From positions 1 through 48,291 of IMG/VR virus record IMGVR_UViG_3300044638_003294: 48,291 nucleotides of DNA; one strand, 5' to 3'. Of the stretch, positions 1 to 6,078 are shown piece after piece; position 1 is the first letter of the stretch, and the number at the start of each line of letters is the position of its first letter. The position numbers and the translations under genes are program-made. A model generated the notes under the pieces. It was given only the letters and a program-made list of their open reading frames with translations, was not told where the DNA came from and searched no databases. Origin of the DNA: a virus.

Positions 1-364
1 CGTTACCCTCATAGTCCGCAGACGCAAAGATCATGGAGCCATCGGACAGGGTGAGTGCGACCGCGAAGTCGTACAGCCCGATGTCCCACCCCTCATTGAG
101 GCACTCGTTGCCTGTAAGATACCTCACCCCGGTGATCGTCAGCCCATTGGGATAGGGCTGTGCCTGCGGGGCGACGAACTCACACGCTGTCAGCATGGAG
201 TAGGGCACGTTCCAGATGGTGCCAGCCGCATTGCTGTTGCGTTGCTCCAGCGTTTCCACCTTGGCCTTCTTGTCGTTGACCTTCAGCACCCTGCCCTTGG
301 TGTGGGCACCACGCCCACGCCCGAACGACACCGTCATACCAACCTTGCAATCTTCACGGTTCAT
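1..364 (-). CDS. Hypothetical SH3/KOW-like protein, 3' end outside window
   Basis: An open frame starts with ATG at 364 (begins MNREDCKVGMTVSFGRGRG) and stays open for 121 codons to the window edge, so the C-terminus is missing. The first 55 residues read like a small beta-barrel (KOW/SH3-like) module: a G-rich turn, then a strand pattern around KGRVLKVNDKKAKVETL. That is a common fold in small phage proteins; no function follows from it. The start overlaps the stop of the upstream gene as ATGA (361-364), which indicates translational coupling and supports the start. Only the frame, coupling and composition are seen; the domain idea is an inference. Confidence 0.75.
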   Translation of the reverse strand, partial: MNREDCKVGMTVSFGRGRGAHTKGRVLKVNDKKAKVETLEQRNSNAAGTIWNVPYSMLTACEFVAPQAQPYPNGLTITGVRYLTGNECLNEGWDIGLYDFAVALTLSDGSMIFASADYEGN

Positions 365-849
365 AGCTCGCCTCGTTGTTGTGTAGTCCTGATCTCCCAT
401 CGCACCCTAGCCACGCCGCCGTTACCGACTGGGTCTTTGGCATCCCGCAACTTCACGCTGCTCTCAGCCCAAGACTTACGCGGTGGCAAATCCTTCTCCC
501 GTACCCATCCAGCTGCACGCAGTGACGCACCCGTCTCGTCAGCCTGCGTGTATGTCACGCATCGTTCGTAACCCATAGCCTTTGCGGCTCGCCACACCGC
601 ACCGTACAGCATGGAGTTGGCGTTAGGTGTGCCATCCGTGCATGTGCGGTTGACCTCTAGCGTCTTGCCGTCATCTAGCGCACGCGCCACTGGCCGACCG
701 GCCATTGCCACGCCGCACAGTTTCCCGTCCCGCTCAACGCCAACGCTGAACTTGTGTCCGACCGGCGGCTTGTTATGCCGGTGATGGTCGCTCACAAATC
801 GCTTGGCATCCGCGAACGTGACGGGCCGTATGCGTAGGCTTCCTGCCAT
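361..849 (-). CDS. GNAT-fold protein of the XF1762/Mom-like type
   Basis: The 162-residue product begins MAGSLRIRPVTFADAKRFVS and contains the signature DHHRHNKPPVGHKFSVGV, then CGVAMAGRPVAR and LEVNRTCTDGTPNANSMLYG, ending in an RAAGWVRE block. This order is typical of the GNAT-related phage proteins known as XF1762 or Mom-like. Mom of phage Mu modifies adenine in phage DNA and blocks restriction; whether this member modifies DNA is inference. A strong AGGAGG lies 5 bases before the ATG. It is followed by an ATGA-coupled gene and preceded, with an 8-base gap, by the 858-1106 gene, so it is part of the minus-strand accessory operon. No iron- or zinc-binding site typical of other modification enzymes was noticed. 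Confidence 0.85.
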   Translation of the reverse strand: MAGSLRIRPVTFADAKRFVSDHHRHNKPPVGHKFSVGVERDGKLCGVAMAGRPVARALDDGKTLEVNRTCTDGTPNANSMLYGAVWRAAKAMGYERCVTYTQADETGASLRAAGWVREKDLPPRKSWAESSVKLRDAKDPVGNGGVARVRWEIRTTQQRGEL

Positions 850-857
850 GCAACCTC

Positions 858-1106
858 CTAGAAGGGTAGGTCTAAACCAATCAGAGTCAGATGTTCTTCC
901 GGCAGCGGTACGCCATGCTCGGCCACCGCTTTCAACAGTTCCCCAGCAGTCCCGTACCCGTTGCCGGTGTAGCTGCCCACCAAATCTTCAACCTCCGGGT
1001 AGTCACCCTCCCCCGGCGTGTGCTTCTGCAAGAAGTATTCCTGCAACGGACGGTCATACCCGTAGGCGAACGTCGCATCACCCACCTTCACATGGTATCT
1101 GCTCAT
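858..1106 (-). CDS. Hypothetical acidic protein, 82 aa
   Basis: The product begins MSRYHVKVGDATFAYGYD and has no motif I recognise. A longer in-frame reading from 1184 exists, but it would lie entirely within the upstream gene, and the ATG at 1106 has a GGAGGACGAG ribosome-binding site, so 1106 is the better start. The ATG shares one base with the stop of the upstream gene (TGATG), a coupling repeated through this operon. The conserved-looking core is a short beta pattern (DATFAYGYDRPLQEYFLQ) followed by a segment EDLVGSYTGNGYGTAGELL. This resembles small phage proteins of unknown role. It may be a host-interaction accessory protein, but nothing in the sequence proves it. Confidence 0.75.
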   Translation of the reverse strand: MSRYHVKVGDATFAYGYDRPLQEYFLQKHTPGEGDYPEVEDLVGSYTGNGYGTAGELLKAVAEHGVPLPEEHLTLIGLDLPF

Positions 1107-1354
1107 CACTCGTCCTCCTCTGGGTAGATGATCAAAGCCCAGCAAGCCGGGGCATCGACCTCCCCGTTGTCGATGTCGAACCAATCAACGCTCTCCACCT
1201 CGTTGCCGATGCATGTCTGCACGCAGTAGACAACCTTGGCGTTCACGCATGGGTGATCGGGGTAGAACCCAAGCACAAAGTCTGTGCCATCGGGATCCTC
1301 CATCTCTGTCTCATGCCACGGACCGATCCGTGGCGGCATCTTCACCTCGCTCAT
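1106..1354 (-). CDS. Hypothetical acidic protein, 82 aa
   Basis: The product begins MSEVKMPPRIGPWHETEME and ends EEDE, with a strongly acidic C-terminal half. A GTG codon directly precedes the ATG; I chose the ATG at 1354 because it forms the same TGATG junction with its upstream neighbour as the other genes here. Four cysteines (HPCVNAKVVYCVQTCIG and PACWAL) are irregularly spaced and do not form a clear zinc knuckle. Function unknown. It sits in the middle of the co-transcribed minus-strand accessory set, so it is probably expressed early with the Mom-like gene. Confidence 0.7.
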   Translation of the reverse strand: MSEVKMPPRIGPWHETEMEDPDGTDFVLGFYPDHPCVNAKVVYCVQTCIGNEVESVDWFDIDNGEVDAPACWALIIYPEEDE

Positions 1355-1626
1355 CACGCCCTCGCTTTCCAGTTGTAGTATTCCATCACATCAATCGCTT
1401 CCTGTTCGTACTGCTTGGCCATTGCCTCCAACAAACCAACCCGTCTCAGGAACTCAATCCTGTCAGCCTGGTAGTCACCACCAATCTGGTAGTCCCTGCC
1501 ATGCGGTTGCCACTGGCACATGGCACCGACCGCTGCCTCCAAGGCATGGCACACCTCCATCATCTGCTCGGCCAGCGCATCGGCTGGTGACCCATTGTGG
1601 TTGGGCACTGGTGCTATCTTGTGCAT
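1354..1626 (-). CDS. Hypothetical helical protein, 90 aa
   Basis: The product begins MHKIAPVPNHNGSPADALAE and is mostly helical, with the heptad-like stretch AEQMMEVCHALEAAVGAMCQW and a C-terminal helix containing EAMAKQYEQEAIDVMEYY. No catalytic motif is visible. The ATG at 1626 shares a base with the stop of the DUF7249-like gene upstream (TGATG); a GTG one codon earlier is the alternative start. The gene is the third of a chain of overlapping small genes. Unknown function; could be a small dimeric binding protein. Confidence 0.7.
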   Translation of the reverse strand: MHKIAPVPNHNGSPADALAEQMMEVCHALEAAVGAMCQWQPHGRDYQIGGDYQADRIEFLRRVGLLEAMAKQYEQEAIDVMEYYNWKARA

Positions 1627-1982
1627 CACTTCACCCCTTTTGCGTAAGAGACTTGTTCAGCCCACTTCGTTATCCAACTGTTGGCAATCTCATCCCAGTT
1701 GACGGCACCCAAGGCACCGTTCAGCAGGTCAGCCAGCGGGCCGGTTTCGTAGTGGGCCTGCTTCAGCATCTCCGTAGCTGCTTCCTCATGGGCGTCCTTG
1801 ATCCGGTCGGCCAAGTCCCTAGCCGCATTTTCGCTCCGCGTCAGGAACCCATCGGCCGCAGCCTCGTCAAAGCACTGCCGCGCCTCCTCTAACCAGTAAT
1901 CCTGCTGCCCCTTCTCTTGATCCATCCACAGGTTGGCAATCCACGTTTCGTAGTTGTGCCACCCGTTGCACTCATCACTCAT
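1626..1982 (-). CDS. DUF7249-like phage protein
   Basis: The 118-residue product begins MSDECNGWHNYETWIANLWM and continues with a run of alternating acidic and basic helices (QDYWLEEARQCFDEAAADG). The opening NGWHNYETWxxNLW block is widespread in small phage and plasmid proteins currently known only as a DUF (DUF7249 from memory); no biochemical role is established. An AGGAGGTGAG site lies just before the ATG at 1982. The start lies inside the last codons of the 42-residue cysteine protein encoded upstream, so the two overlap by 8 bases. Family recognition is by eye and the exact DUF number should be checked. Confidence 0.8.
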   Translation of the reverse strand: MSDECNGWHNYETWIANLWMDQEKGQQDYWLEEARQCFDEAAADGFLTRSENAARDLADRIKDAHEEAATEMLKQAHYETGPLADLLNGALGAVNWDEIANSWITKWAEQVSYAKGVK

Positions 1983-2103
1983 CACTCACCTCCTCTAGTG
2001 GACAAGAGTATACCCAACCACATGCACGGCAGCAGGCATGGAGCAGGTCGCCTAAGACACCGCTCCACGCCTGCTCACCGCACCCACACTGATCACATTC
2101 CAT
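1975..2103 (-). CDS. Small zinc-ribbon-like protein, 42 aa
   Basis: A short frame from the ATG at 2103 reads MECDQCGCGEQAWSG, then HACCRACGWVYSC, and stops at 1975. The two CxxC knuckles (C3/C6 and C25/C28) about 18 residues apart look like a zinc ribbon or rubredoxin-type site; the metal is inferred. A good Shine-Dalgarno sequence (GGGAGGCGTGACC) precedes the ATG, and the gene fills the gap between two otherwise separated operon members. It overlaps the downstream gene by 8 bases. Such tiny cysteine proteins are common in phage accessory operons and may bind nucleic acid or host proteins. Confidence 0.7.
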   Translation of the reverse strand: MECDQCGCGEQAWSGVLGDLLHACCRACGWVYSCPLEEVSDE

Positions 2104-2105
2104 GG

Positions 2106-2429
2106 TCACGCCTCCCTCTTGGGCGGCTTATAAGCAGGGTGCTGATACAGCAGCTGCTTGCCGCGTGTTGTTTCGATCCGCACTATGTGGGCCGTCAGGA
2201 TTGCAGGCCCGCCCACGCACCGCCTGTTGTGGATCACCAGGGGGATTTTGAACTGGCCGCAGGAGCGACCTATGTAACCCTCCACATGGCACGTATCACC
2301 CCAGTCTTGGCCGTCATCGCCGCCATACCGGAAGCGAATGCGCGTCTTCAGCACGCGGCAACGCTCCAGAATGTCTACGATTTCAGCCTTTGTGTTGGTG
2401 TCGTACGTTGTGCCGTTAGCTTCCGGCAT
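2106..2429 (-). CDS. Conserved phage hypothetical protein, 107 aa
   Basis: The product begins MPEANGTTYDTNTKAEIVDI and contains ERCRVLKTRIRFRYGGDDG, GQDWGDTCHVEGYIGRS, and VIHNRRCVGGPAILTAHIVRI. The central DWG...GYIGRS...IHNRR..GGPAIL pattern recurs in phage proteins of unknown function that I recognise as a family but cannot name securely. It looks like a small beta-rich domain. I chose the ATG at 2429 with GAGGTGTGAC before it; an in-frame GTG at 2441 would add four residues. It follows the 2438-3265 gene by 8 bases. Confidence 0.75.
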   Translation of the reverse strand: MPEANGTTYDTNTKAEIVDILERCRVLKTRIRFRYGGDDGQDWGDTCHVEGYIGRSCGQFKIPLVIHNRRCVGGPAILTAHIVRIETTRGKQLLYQHPAYKPPKREA

Positions 2430-2437
2430 GTCACACC

Positions 2438-3265
2438 TCACGCTTGGAGAATGGGCAGGTTGGCGACAGCGGTCATAATCGCTTTGCCACCATGCCCGGG
2501 GATGTACACATCACGCATAGCCAAGCCGATCTTGCGGACACCGGCACCGTCGCACAGCCTGCAAGTCAGGCAGCTAAGACGATGACCAGCCTCCAAAGAT
2601 GCTGGGCACAAGACTTCATCCGTAGAAGGCTCACCTCCCCGCATAGTGCGGAAGGTACGCCAGCCGAGAGACTTCGCATGTTCCCGTGACCACGGCCCCG
2701 TAAGACCATGGACACTGGCCATGAAGAACTGCTTGTATGGAGCGTAGGTTAGGTTGCTCCACGCATGGGTGTAGCCCGTCCAGCCGTCTGAAAGACCGGC
2801 CAGATGCTGCACCAGGGCGAGCGGTATCAGCACCGGCTCCCCGTATGTACCGAACCGGACCTTGCGGTCACGGATGTACTGATCATGCATGATCGGATCG
2901 TATTCAACGTACCGACCACGCATGTAGGCACCGTAGACCATTGCTGGCCCCTGCCCGACGTTGACATAACACGCACGCCAACGCTTTGGATTACGCTTTG
3001 CGTTGGCCGGTGTCCGATTAGGGAAGCCGACCAGACCACGCATGGGGCAGTTGAAACAGATGGCCCCATCTTTCTCTTCGCGTACCGCCACCACTGGGTG
3101 CGTGTCAGCCCTAAGAATATAGGTCTGAAGCATTGAGCCGGTCTTCTTATTCTTGGAATTCCGAAGTGGCATGATCACCACATACGGAGAACCGTCATAA
3201 GGAGACACGCCCCGGTGCAGAATGACACCCAGAGGCTTGGCGGCACGTATACGGCGAATTGCCAT
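2438..3265 (-). CDS. Conserved phage hypothetical protein (DUF7227-like), 275 aa
   Basis: The product begins MAIRRIRAAKPLGVILHRG and shows GSPYVVIMPLRNSKNKKTG, ICFNCPMRG with a CxxC, CYVNVGQGP and a long central segment WRACYVN...VYGAYMRGRYVEYDP. Near the C-terminus, a second cysteine set (LSCLTCRLCDG) follows CPASLEAGHR; together these may bind zinc or an iron-sulfur cluster. The order matches a phage family of about 250-300 residues that I remember as DUF7227, with no known activity. Start: the ATG at 3265 is 5 bases after a perfect AGGAGG; a GTG at 3271 is less well placed. It is the largest gene of the left operon. Confidence 0.8.
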   Translation of the reverse strand: MAIRRIRAAKPLGVILHRGVSPYDGSPYVVIMPLRNSKNKKTGSMLQTYILRADTHPVVAVREEKDGAICFNCPMRGLVGFPNRTPANAKRNPKRWRACYVNVGQGPAMVYGAYMRGRYVEYDPIMHDQYIRDRKVRFGTYGEPVLIPLALVQHLAGLSDGWTGYTHAWSNLTYAPYKQFFMASVHGLTGPWSREHAKSLGWRTFRTMRGGEPSTDEVLCPASLEAGHRLSCLTCRLCDGAGVRKIGLAMRDVYIPGHGGKAIMTAVANLPILQA

Positions 3266-3271
3266 ACGCAC

Positions 3272-3382
3272 CTCCTAGTAGAAACCGGAACCACAACGGC
3301 ACCGGAACGCGGGCAGATGGCATTCGGATTTAGTTGGGCGTTCGCCCGTTTACCGCAGCCACCTGCCCGTGATCGGATGTCG
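3272..3382. other. Short gap in left operon, no gene seen
   Basis: Three frames were checked on the minus strand. One frame ends with a cysteine-containing stretch (ECHLPAFRCRCGSGFY) but has no start codon after the preceding stop; another would overlap both neighbours by about 100 bases. Nothing convincing is encoded. Confidence 0.4.
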
Positions 3383-3733
3383 TCAACCGTGCATCGCACG
3401 TTGCCATGCGTTTGCCGCGTTGGACTGCCCACCCAGCAGGACTACCGCGAGGGTATCCAGCGGATCGATCAGATCCTTGGGTGCAAACCACGGCCACCCG
3501 TACAAGGAACCACCCGAACGGTGAAACTTCACCAACGCCCAAAGCGTTTCGGATTCCTCATTCGACGGGCGAGTCTTACGCCAACTGCCATCACGGGAAT
3601 TGAGACACCCAAGGATGGCCCGTTCGCACAAGTCATCAGCAGGTACGGCAACATTGCCCGCCTGCCTTAACTTGTCCAAAGGAATCCTCAGAGCCTCCAT
3701 GATGGCCGTGGCACCAGCCTGGGCCTTTGACAT
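3383..3733 (-). CDS. First gene of left operon, hypothetical 116 aa
   Basis: The product begins MSKAQAGATAIMEALRIPLD and has no family I recognise. It is mixed alpha/beta, with the segment CERAILGCLNSRDGSW and a tryptophan-rich middle (SLYGWPWFAPKDLID). It is the promoter-proximal gene of the minus-strand set, separated from the next gene by 117 bases in which I find no credible ORF. Its leader carries a stable hairpin (3759-3795) directly upstream of the ribosome-binding site. Being first in an accessory operon next to the control region makes early expression likely. Confidence 0.7.
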   Translation of the reverse strand: MSKAQAGATAIMEALRIPLDKLRQAGNVAVPADDLCERAILGCLNSRDGSWRKTRPSNEESETLWALVKFHRSGGSLYGWPWFAPKDLIDPLDTLAVVLLGGQSNAANAWQRAMHG

Positions 3734-3758
3734 GGATTAACTCCATTGAAGGAATGAA

Positions 3759-3795
3759 AACCGTAGCCCCTACCCGCAGGTAAGGGTTGGCGGTT
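3759..3795 (-). promoter_or_regulatory. Leader hairpin of left operon
   Basis: Read on the minus strand, AACCG pairs with CGGTT around an inner stem CCCTTACC / GGTAGGGG (8 pairs, one G-U) with loop TGCG, followed by TTTTCATT. It sits 26 bases upstream of the first ATG of the left operon (3733). It could be an attenuator or an mRNA-stabilising 5' structure; the short T run makes partial termination possible. Confidence 0.45.
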
Positions 3796-3996
3796 ACCAC
3801 GCCCTAGTCAGATGCGCTGCGACTTCCAACGACCACGCAATCGCATTCCAATGGTCCCAACTGTGCGACTGGCAGTGGTTGTACGTATTCGCAAACCTAC
3901 GCGAGAGAATTCCCTCACGGAAAACAGGATAGTTCACAAAGAACTCCTTTTGCTGCCCGCATGCGCAGAAGCTACACGCTTCCCCATCACGCGGGC

Positions 3997-4019
3997 GACG
4001 TCACACACACTATTAGACT
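3997..4019. repeat. Copy 1 of GACG-N-ACTATTAGACT motif
   Basis: GACG followed by a CA-rich stretch and ACTATTAGACT. It is repeated almost exactly at 4192-4215. Related cores ACTATGTAGAC and ACTGTAGACTT occur in the gaps at 7606 and 12605, before other transcription-unit starts. Candidate regulator or sigma-factor site. Confidence 0.55.
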
Positions 4020-4028
4020 TGTCGCACA

Positions 4029-4059
4029 GAAAATTCCGCGAACATTTCACGGAATTTTC
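4029..4059. repeat. Perfect AT-rich dyad GAAAATTCCG / CGGAATTTTC
   Basis: Ten perfect base pairs around an 11-base spacer (4029-4038 and 4050-4059). There is no T tract on either side, so an operator is more likely than a terminator. Confidence 0.6.
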
Positions 4060-4156
4060 AGTGTAACAATTGCCCGCAGAATTCGGGGCAGTGTGTGAGG
4101 CCTGGCAGACGCTGATCGCATTCGTTACCAGAGTAACAAACGCGGCGTGCGTTTCA

Positions 4157-4200
4157 CGCTCACGCGACACTTTCGCATCGCGTGAGCGTTTGACGCTCAC
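4157..4200. repeat. Cluster of three GTGAGCG half-sites
   Basis: CGCTCACGCG (4157-4166) is a perfect inverse of CGCGTGAGCG (4179-4188), and the latter's GTGAGCG again pairs with CGCTCAC (4194-4200) across TTTGA. Three alternating copies of one heptamer within 44 bases look like a protein-binding array, e.g. a repressor operator or origin iterons. Confidence 0.6.
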
Positions 4201-4215
4201 AACTACTATTAGACT
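4192..4215. repeat. Copy 2 of GACG-N-ACTATTAGACT motif
   Basis: GACGCTCACAAC then TACTATTAGACT; differs from the 3997-4019 copy by one inserted base and two changes in the spacer. It overlaps the end of the GTGAGCG cluster, which suggests two factors competing at one place. Confidence 0.55.
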
Positions 4216-4266
4216 CCAGACCCAAAAAAATATTTCGGCCGATACGATTTTATTTTGGAACGTCTG

Positions 4267-4294
4267 TTGACCGGCCGATAGTAAATGATACAAA
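4267..4294 (+). promoter_or_regulatory. Promoter candidate for the rightward arm
   Basis: TTGACC at 4267-4272, a 16-base spacer, then TACAAA at 4289-4294: a moderate sigma-70-like match about 50 bases upstream of the AAAGGAGG-led gene at 4347. GGCCGATA occurs both just upstream (4238-4245) and inside the spacer (4273-4280), which could be an operator half-site. Confidence 0.45.
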
Positions 4295-4346
4295 TAGACC
4301 AGTGGCGAGCAGATACCCGCCACCACTACTAAAGGAGGATGATTCA

Positions 4347-4955
4347 ATGCGTTCTAACAATCTGACGATTGCCGATGGCGCCTCTTGTGCGTTCCCCCGC
4401 GAAGCCTACAGACCCGCCGATCTCACGGCCGATCAACATATGGCCCTGCGAGAGGGGCTATATAGGACCGCTCGCTACGACGGCTTGGATGAAGAGGCGG
4501 CGGAGGAGGCCGCGAGCCAGTTCTACACCCACTGGCTGGCACGGGATTACACTTCCCTCCCCTACGCCCGGGGCGATCATATGCGGGCTTACTACGCCAT
4601 ACGGGCATATGCTCGCCGGTCTCAATGGCGTGGCTTTACGGGCCAACGTAGGGCCAAAAATCGGCAGGCATCGGCCGAAATGCTCGCGATGCGGGAGCGT
4701 AGGTTGCAAGCCGCCATTCCCCGGCCGGATGCTTTGACGATGGCACGGGAGACTGTGGAGACCATGCCAAACGGGCCTATCGGGCGTAGGCTGGCCAGCC
4801 TATCCCGCAAGCAGTCGGCCGCCGATCTTCTCGCCACCGCCTATGGTGCGGACAGTGTACGGCCGACATTCCATCCGGCCCCGGTTCCCAGCCCATCCCC
4901 GTGGACTGTGGAAGAACTAGCAAACCGGATAACGTGGCGCCCCAAGGCCGAATAG
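4347..4955 (+). CDS. Possible sigma-factor-like regulator, 202 aa
   Basis: Start is the ATG at 4347, eight bases after AAAGGAGG; an upstream in-frame ATG at 4302 has no such site. The product begins MRSNNLTIADGASCAF. Helices around EGLYRTARYDGLDEEAAEEA and then AYYAIRAYARRSQWRGFTGQ resemble region 2 of small phage sigma-like proteins, where an aromatic/Arg helix follows an acidic one. A later stretch with ETVETMPNGPIGRRLASLSR could correspond to region 4, but no clear helix-turn-helix is visible and the Pro-rich tail (PAPVPSPSPWTVEEL) is unusual. It is a single gene between the control region and a strong terminator, a typical place for a regulator. The sigma idea is inference; an unrelated helical protein is equally possible. 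Confidence 0.7.
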   Translation: MRSNNLTIADGASCAFPREAYRPADLTADQHMALREGLYRTARYDGLDEEAAEEAASQFYTHWLARDYTSLPYARGDHMRAYYAIRAYARRSQWRGFTGQRRAKNRQASAEMLAMRERRLQAAIPRPDALTMARETVETMPNGPIGRRLASLSRKQSAADLLATAYGADSVRPTFHPAPVPSPSPWTVEELANRITWRPKAE

Positions 4956-4960
4956 GCCAT

Positions 4961-5054
4961 CCGTACAGTAGTGTGCAAGCGTATAGCCCCCGGGGAGTAG
5001 TTTCCCCGGGGGCTATTTTGTTGAACCGCCGGGATACTGTACGGGCGTATAGCC
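4961..5054. repeat. Nested inverted and direct repeats around a terminator
   Basis: CCGTACAGTA (4961-4970) is perfectly inverted as TACTGTACGG (5035-5044), and GCGTATAGCC occurs directly repeated at 4979-4988 and 5045-5054. The terminator hairpin lies between them. The arrangement is more elaborate than a terminator needs and may mark a protein-binding or recombination site. Confidence 0.55.
4983..5020 (+). terminator. Strong, probably bidirectional terminator
   Basis: A 14-bp perfect GC-rich stem (ATAGCCCCCGGGGA with its complement ending CTAT, arms 4983-4996 and 5003-5016) with a 6-base loop is followed by TTTG on the plus strand and preceded by ATAG on the other. It ends the 4347 gene's transcript 28 bases after the stop codon. 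Confidence 0.85.
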
Positions 5055-5481
5055 AGGATGACATGCAACGGGATTGCAAGAGGGAGATAGTGTACGTTTG
5101 GATAGGGGGGCGATGCATCCAAGGGGACCGCCGGGGAAAAACAAAGTTTATCGGAATAGTGATGATTCCCACGTTTCCAGTCTGCAATCGGAGCGAATGC
5201 CCTAAGTGCTGGCGGGGCAACGGTTTAGAACGAGGGGGAAAGGGTAGGCGACAAGCCGAAGACCCCCCGTTCCCCCCCAGGCCGAGAGCGGATTATTGTC
5301 ATATCCACCCCTGGATTTTTTCCCTCCCCTAGCCCCCACATGTCGCTTTTTCCCCTCTCCGACGACACATCCCAGTTTCGCGAAACCCGAAAACGCCGCG
5401 TGTCGCCAGCCAGCCTGCCCTGTTTTCCAGCCCTCTGCGTGTCCGCTGTCGCCGCGGGGCACTTGCCTTGTAGGAGACGCA
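5021..5481. other. 460-base stretch with no convincing gene
   Basis: The stretch is unusually rich in C and G runs. A frame covering 4901-5332 crosses the terminator and has no ribosome-binding site. A sub-frame from 5160 has a CxxxxCPKC motif (CNRSECPKCWRG) but weak initiation signals and an Arg/Pro-rich tail; it is not supported. The region may contain the promoter of the structural arm, but I see no consensus pair. Confidence 0.4.
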
Positions 5482-6078
5482 ATGATGAATCGACCGAAGA
5501 TGATGCAGATGAACGCGCCGGTCAACAGAGAGCCGGTTGCCCGCGTGGTCAGCCTTTACGAACAACAGCGCGCGCGCAATTTCTTGGCTAAGCAGGGCGA
5601 CACCCAGATGCGCCAGTATCTAGGCACCCTGACACCAGCTGAGCGCGAGAAGTATCTGCAATCTCGCCAGCAGGTGCTGAATGGTGGCAATCAGCAGGAA
5701 GACGAGCCGGACGCGCAGGAAGCGCACCAGCAAGCGATTAGACGCCCGTTCAATATGCAGGGGTACTCAGGAGCAGTTCCAATGAATCCAGCCCTTATGG
5801 CTCAACAGGTGTCCTCCGCGCAGGCAAGGCACCTGGGCGGCATGATCGATGACGTTCAAGATGCCTACCAAGACGAGAACGACTCCCGCGTGGCGCAGAT
5901 GCGTGAACAGCGCCGGATGGCCCATGAGAAAGAAATGGAAACCATGCGCCAAGAGGCTCTCCTTCAGCGGCTGGCCATTGAACAACGGGAGCGGGAGAAG
6001 GATCGCATTCTCCAGAGGCAGTTACAGACGGGTGTTACTAGGAAGCGGCTGGTGAACGGCCAGTGGGAGTATATCTGA
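5482..6078 (+). CDS. Gln/Arg-rich coiled-coil protein, 198 aa
   Basis: Begins MMNRPKMMQMNAPVNREPVA; TAGGAGACGC is placed 1 base before the ATG at 5482 (a second ATG follows directly). The C-terminal half is a long charged helix (REQRRMAHEKEMETMRQEA and RLAIEQREREKDRILQRQLQ) that should form a coiled coil, ending LVNGQWEYI. No catalytic motif. It opens the morphogenesis arm, upstream of scaffold and capsid genes, and is coupled by TGATG to the next gene. Possible head-assembly or internal protein; unknown. In-frame sequence extends upstream to 5296, but that part is a Pro/Cys-rich translation of the non-coding stretch and was rejected. Confidence 0.8.
   Translation: MMNRPKMMQMNAPVNREPVARVVSLYEQQRARNFLAKQGDTQMRQYLGTLTPAEREKYLQSRQQVLNGGNQQEDEPDAQEAHQQAIRRPFNMQGYSGAVPMNPALMAQQVSSAQARHLGGMIDDVQDAYQDENDSRVAQMREQRRMAHEKEMETMRQEALLQRLAIEQREREKDRILQRQLQTGVTRKRLVNGQWEYI

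Larger units (their letters stand above)
3734..4346. promoter_or_regulatory. Divergent non-coding control region (possible operator/origin)
   Basis: About 610 bases separate the minus-strand accessory operon from the plus-strand arm. No ORF here looks coding: the longest, on the minus strand at 3934-4347, is low in conserved composition and crosses all the repeats. The region holds the leader hairpin, two near-identical 24-base motifs, a perfect AT-rich dyad, clustered GTGAGCG half-sites, a GTTAC/GTAAC dyad at 4124-4137, a GTTC/GAAC dyad at 3932-3944, an AT-rich stretch at 4217-4260 and a promoter-like pair at 4267-4294. This fits a two-way early control region and possibly a replication origin. 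Confidence 0.6.

Noticed and set aside
3934-4347. 137-residue minus-strand ORF in the control region
   Set aside because: It crosses every repeat and dyad, has poor composition (clusters of Cys, Ser, Val) and no SD; no repressor motif is visible.
4901-5332. 143-residue plus-strand ORF after the 4347 gene
   Set aside because: It reads through the terminator stem and repeats, and has no ribosome-binding site.
5296-5481. N-terminal extension of the 5482 gene
   Set aside because: Pro/Cys/Phe-rich text unlike the rest of the protein; TAGGAGACGC lies right before 5482.
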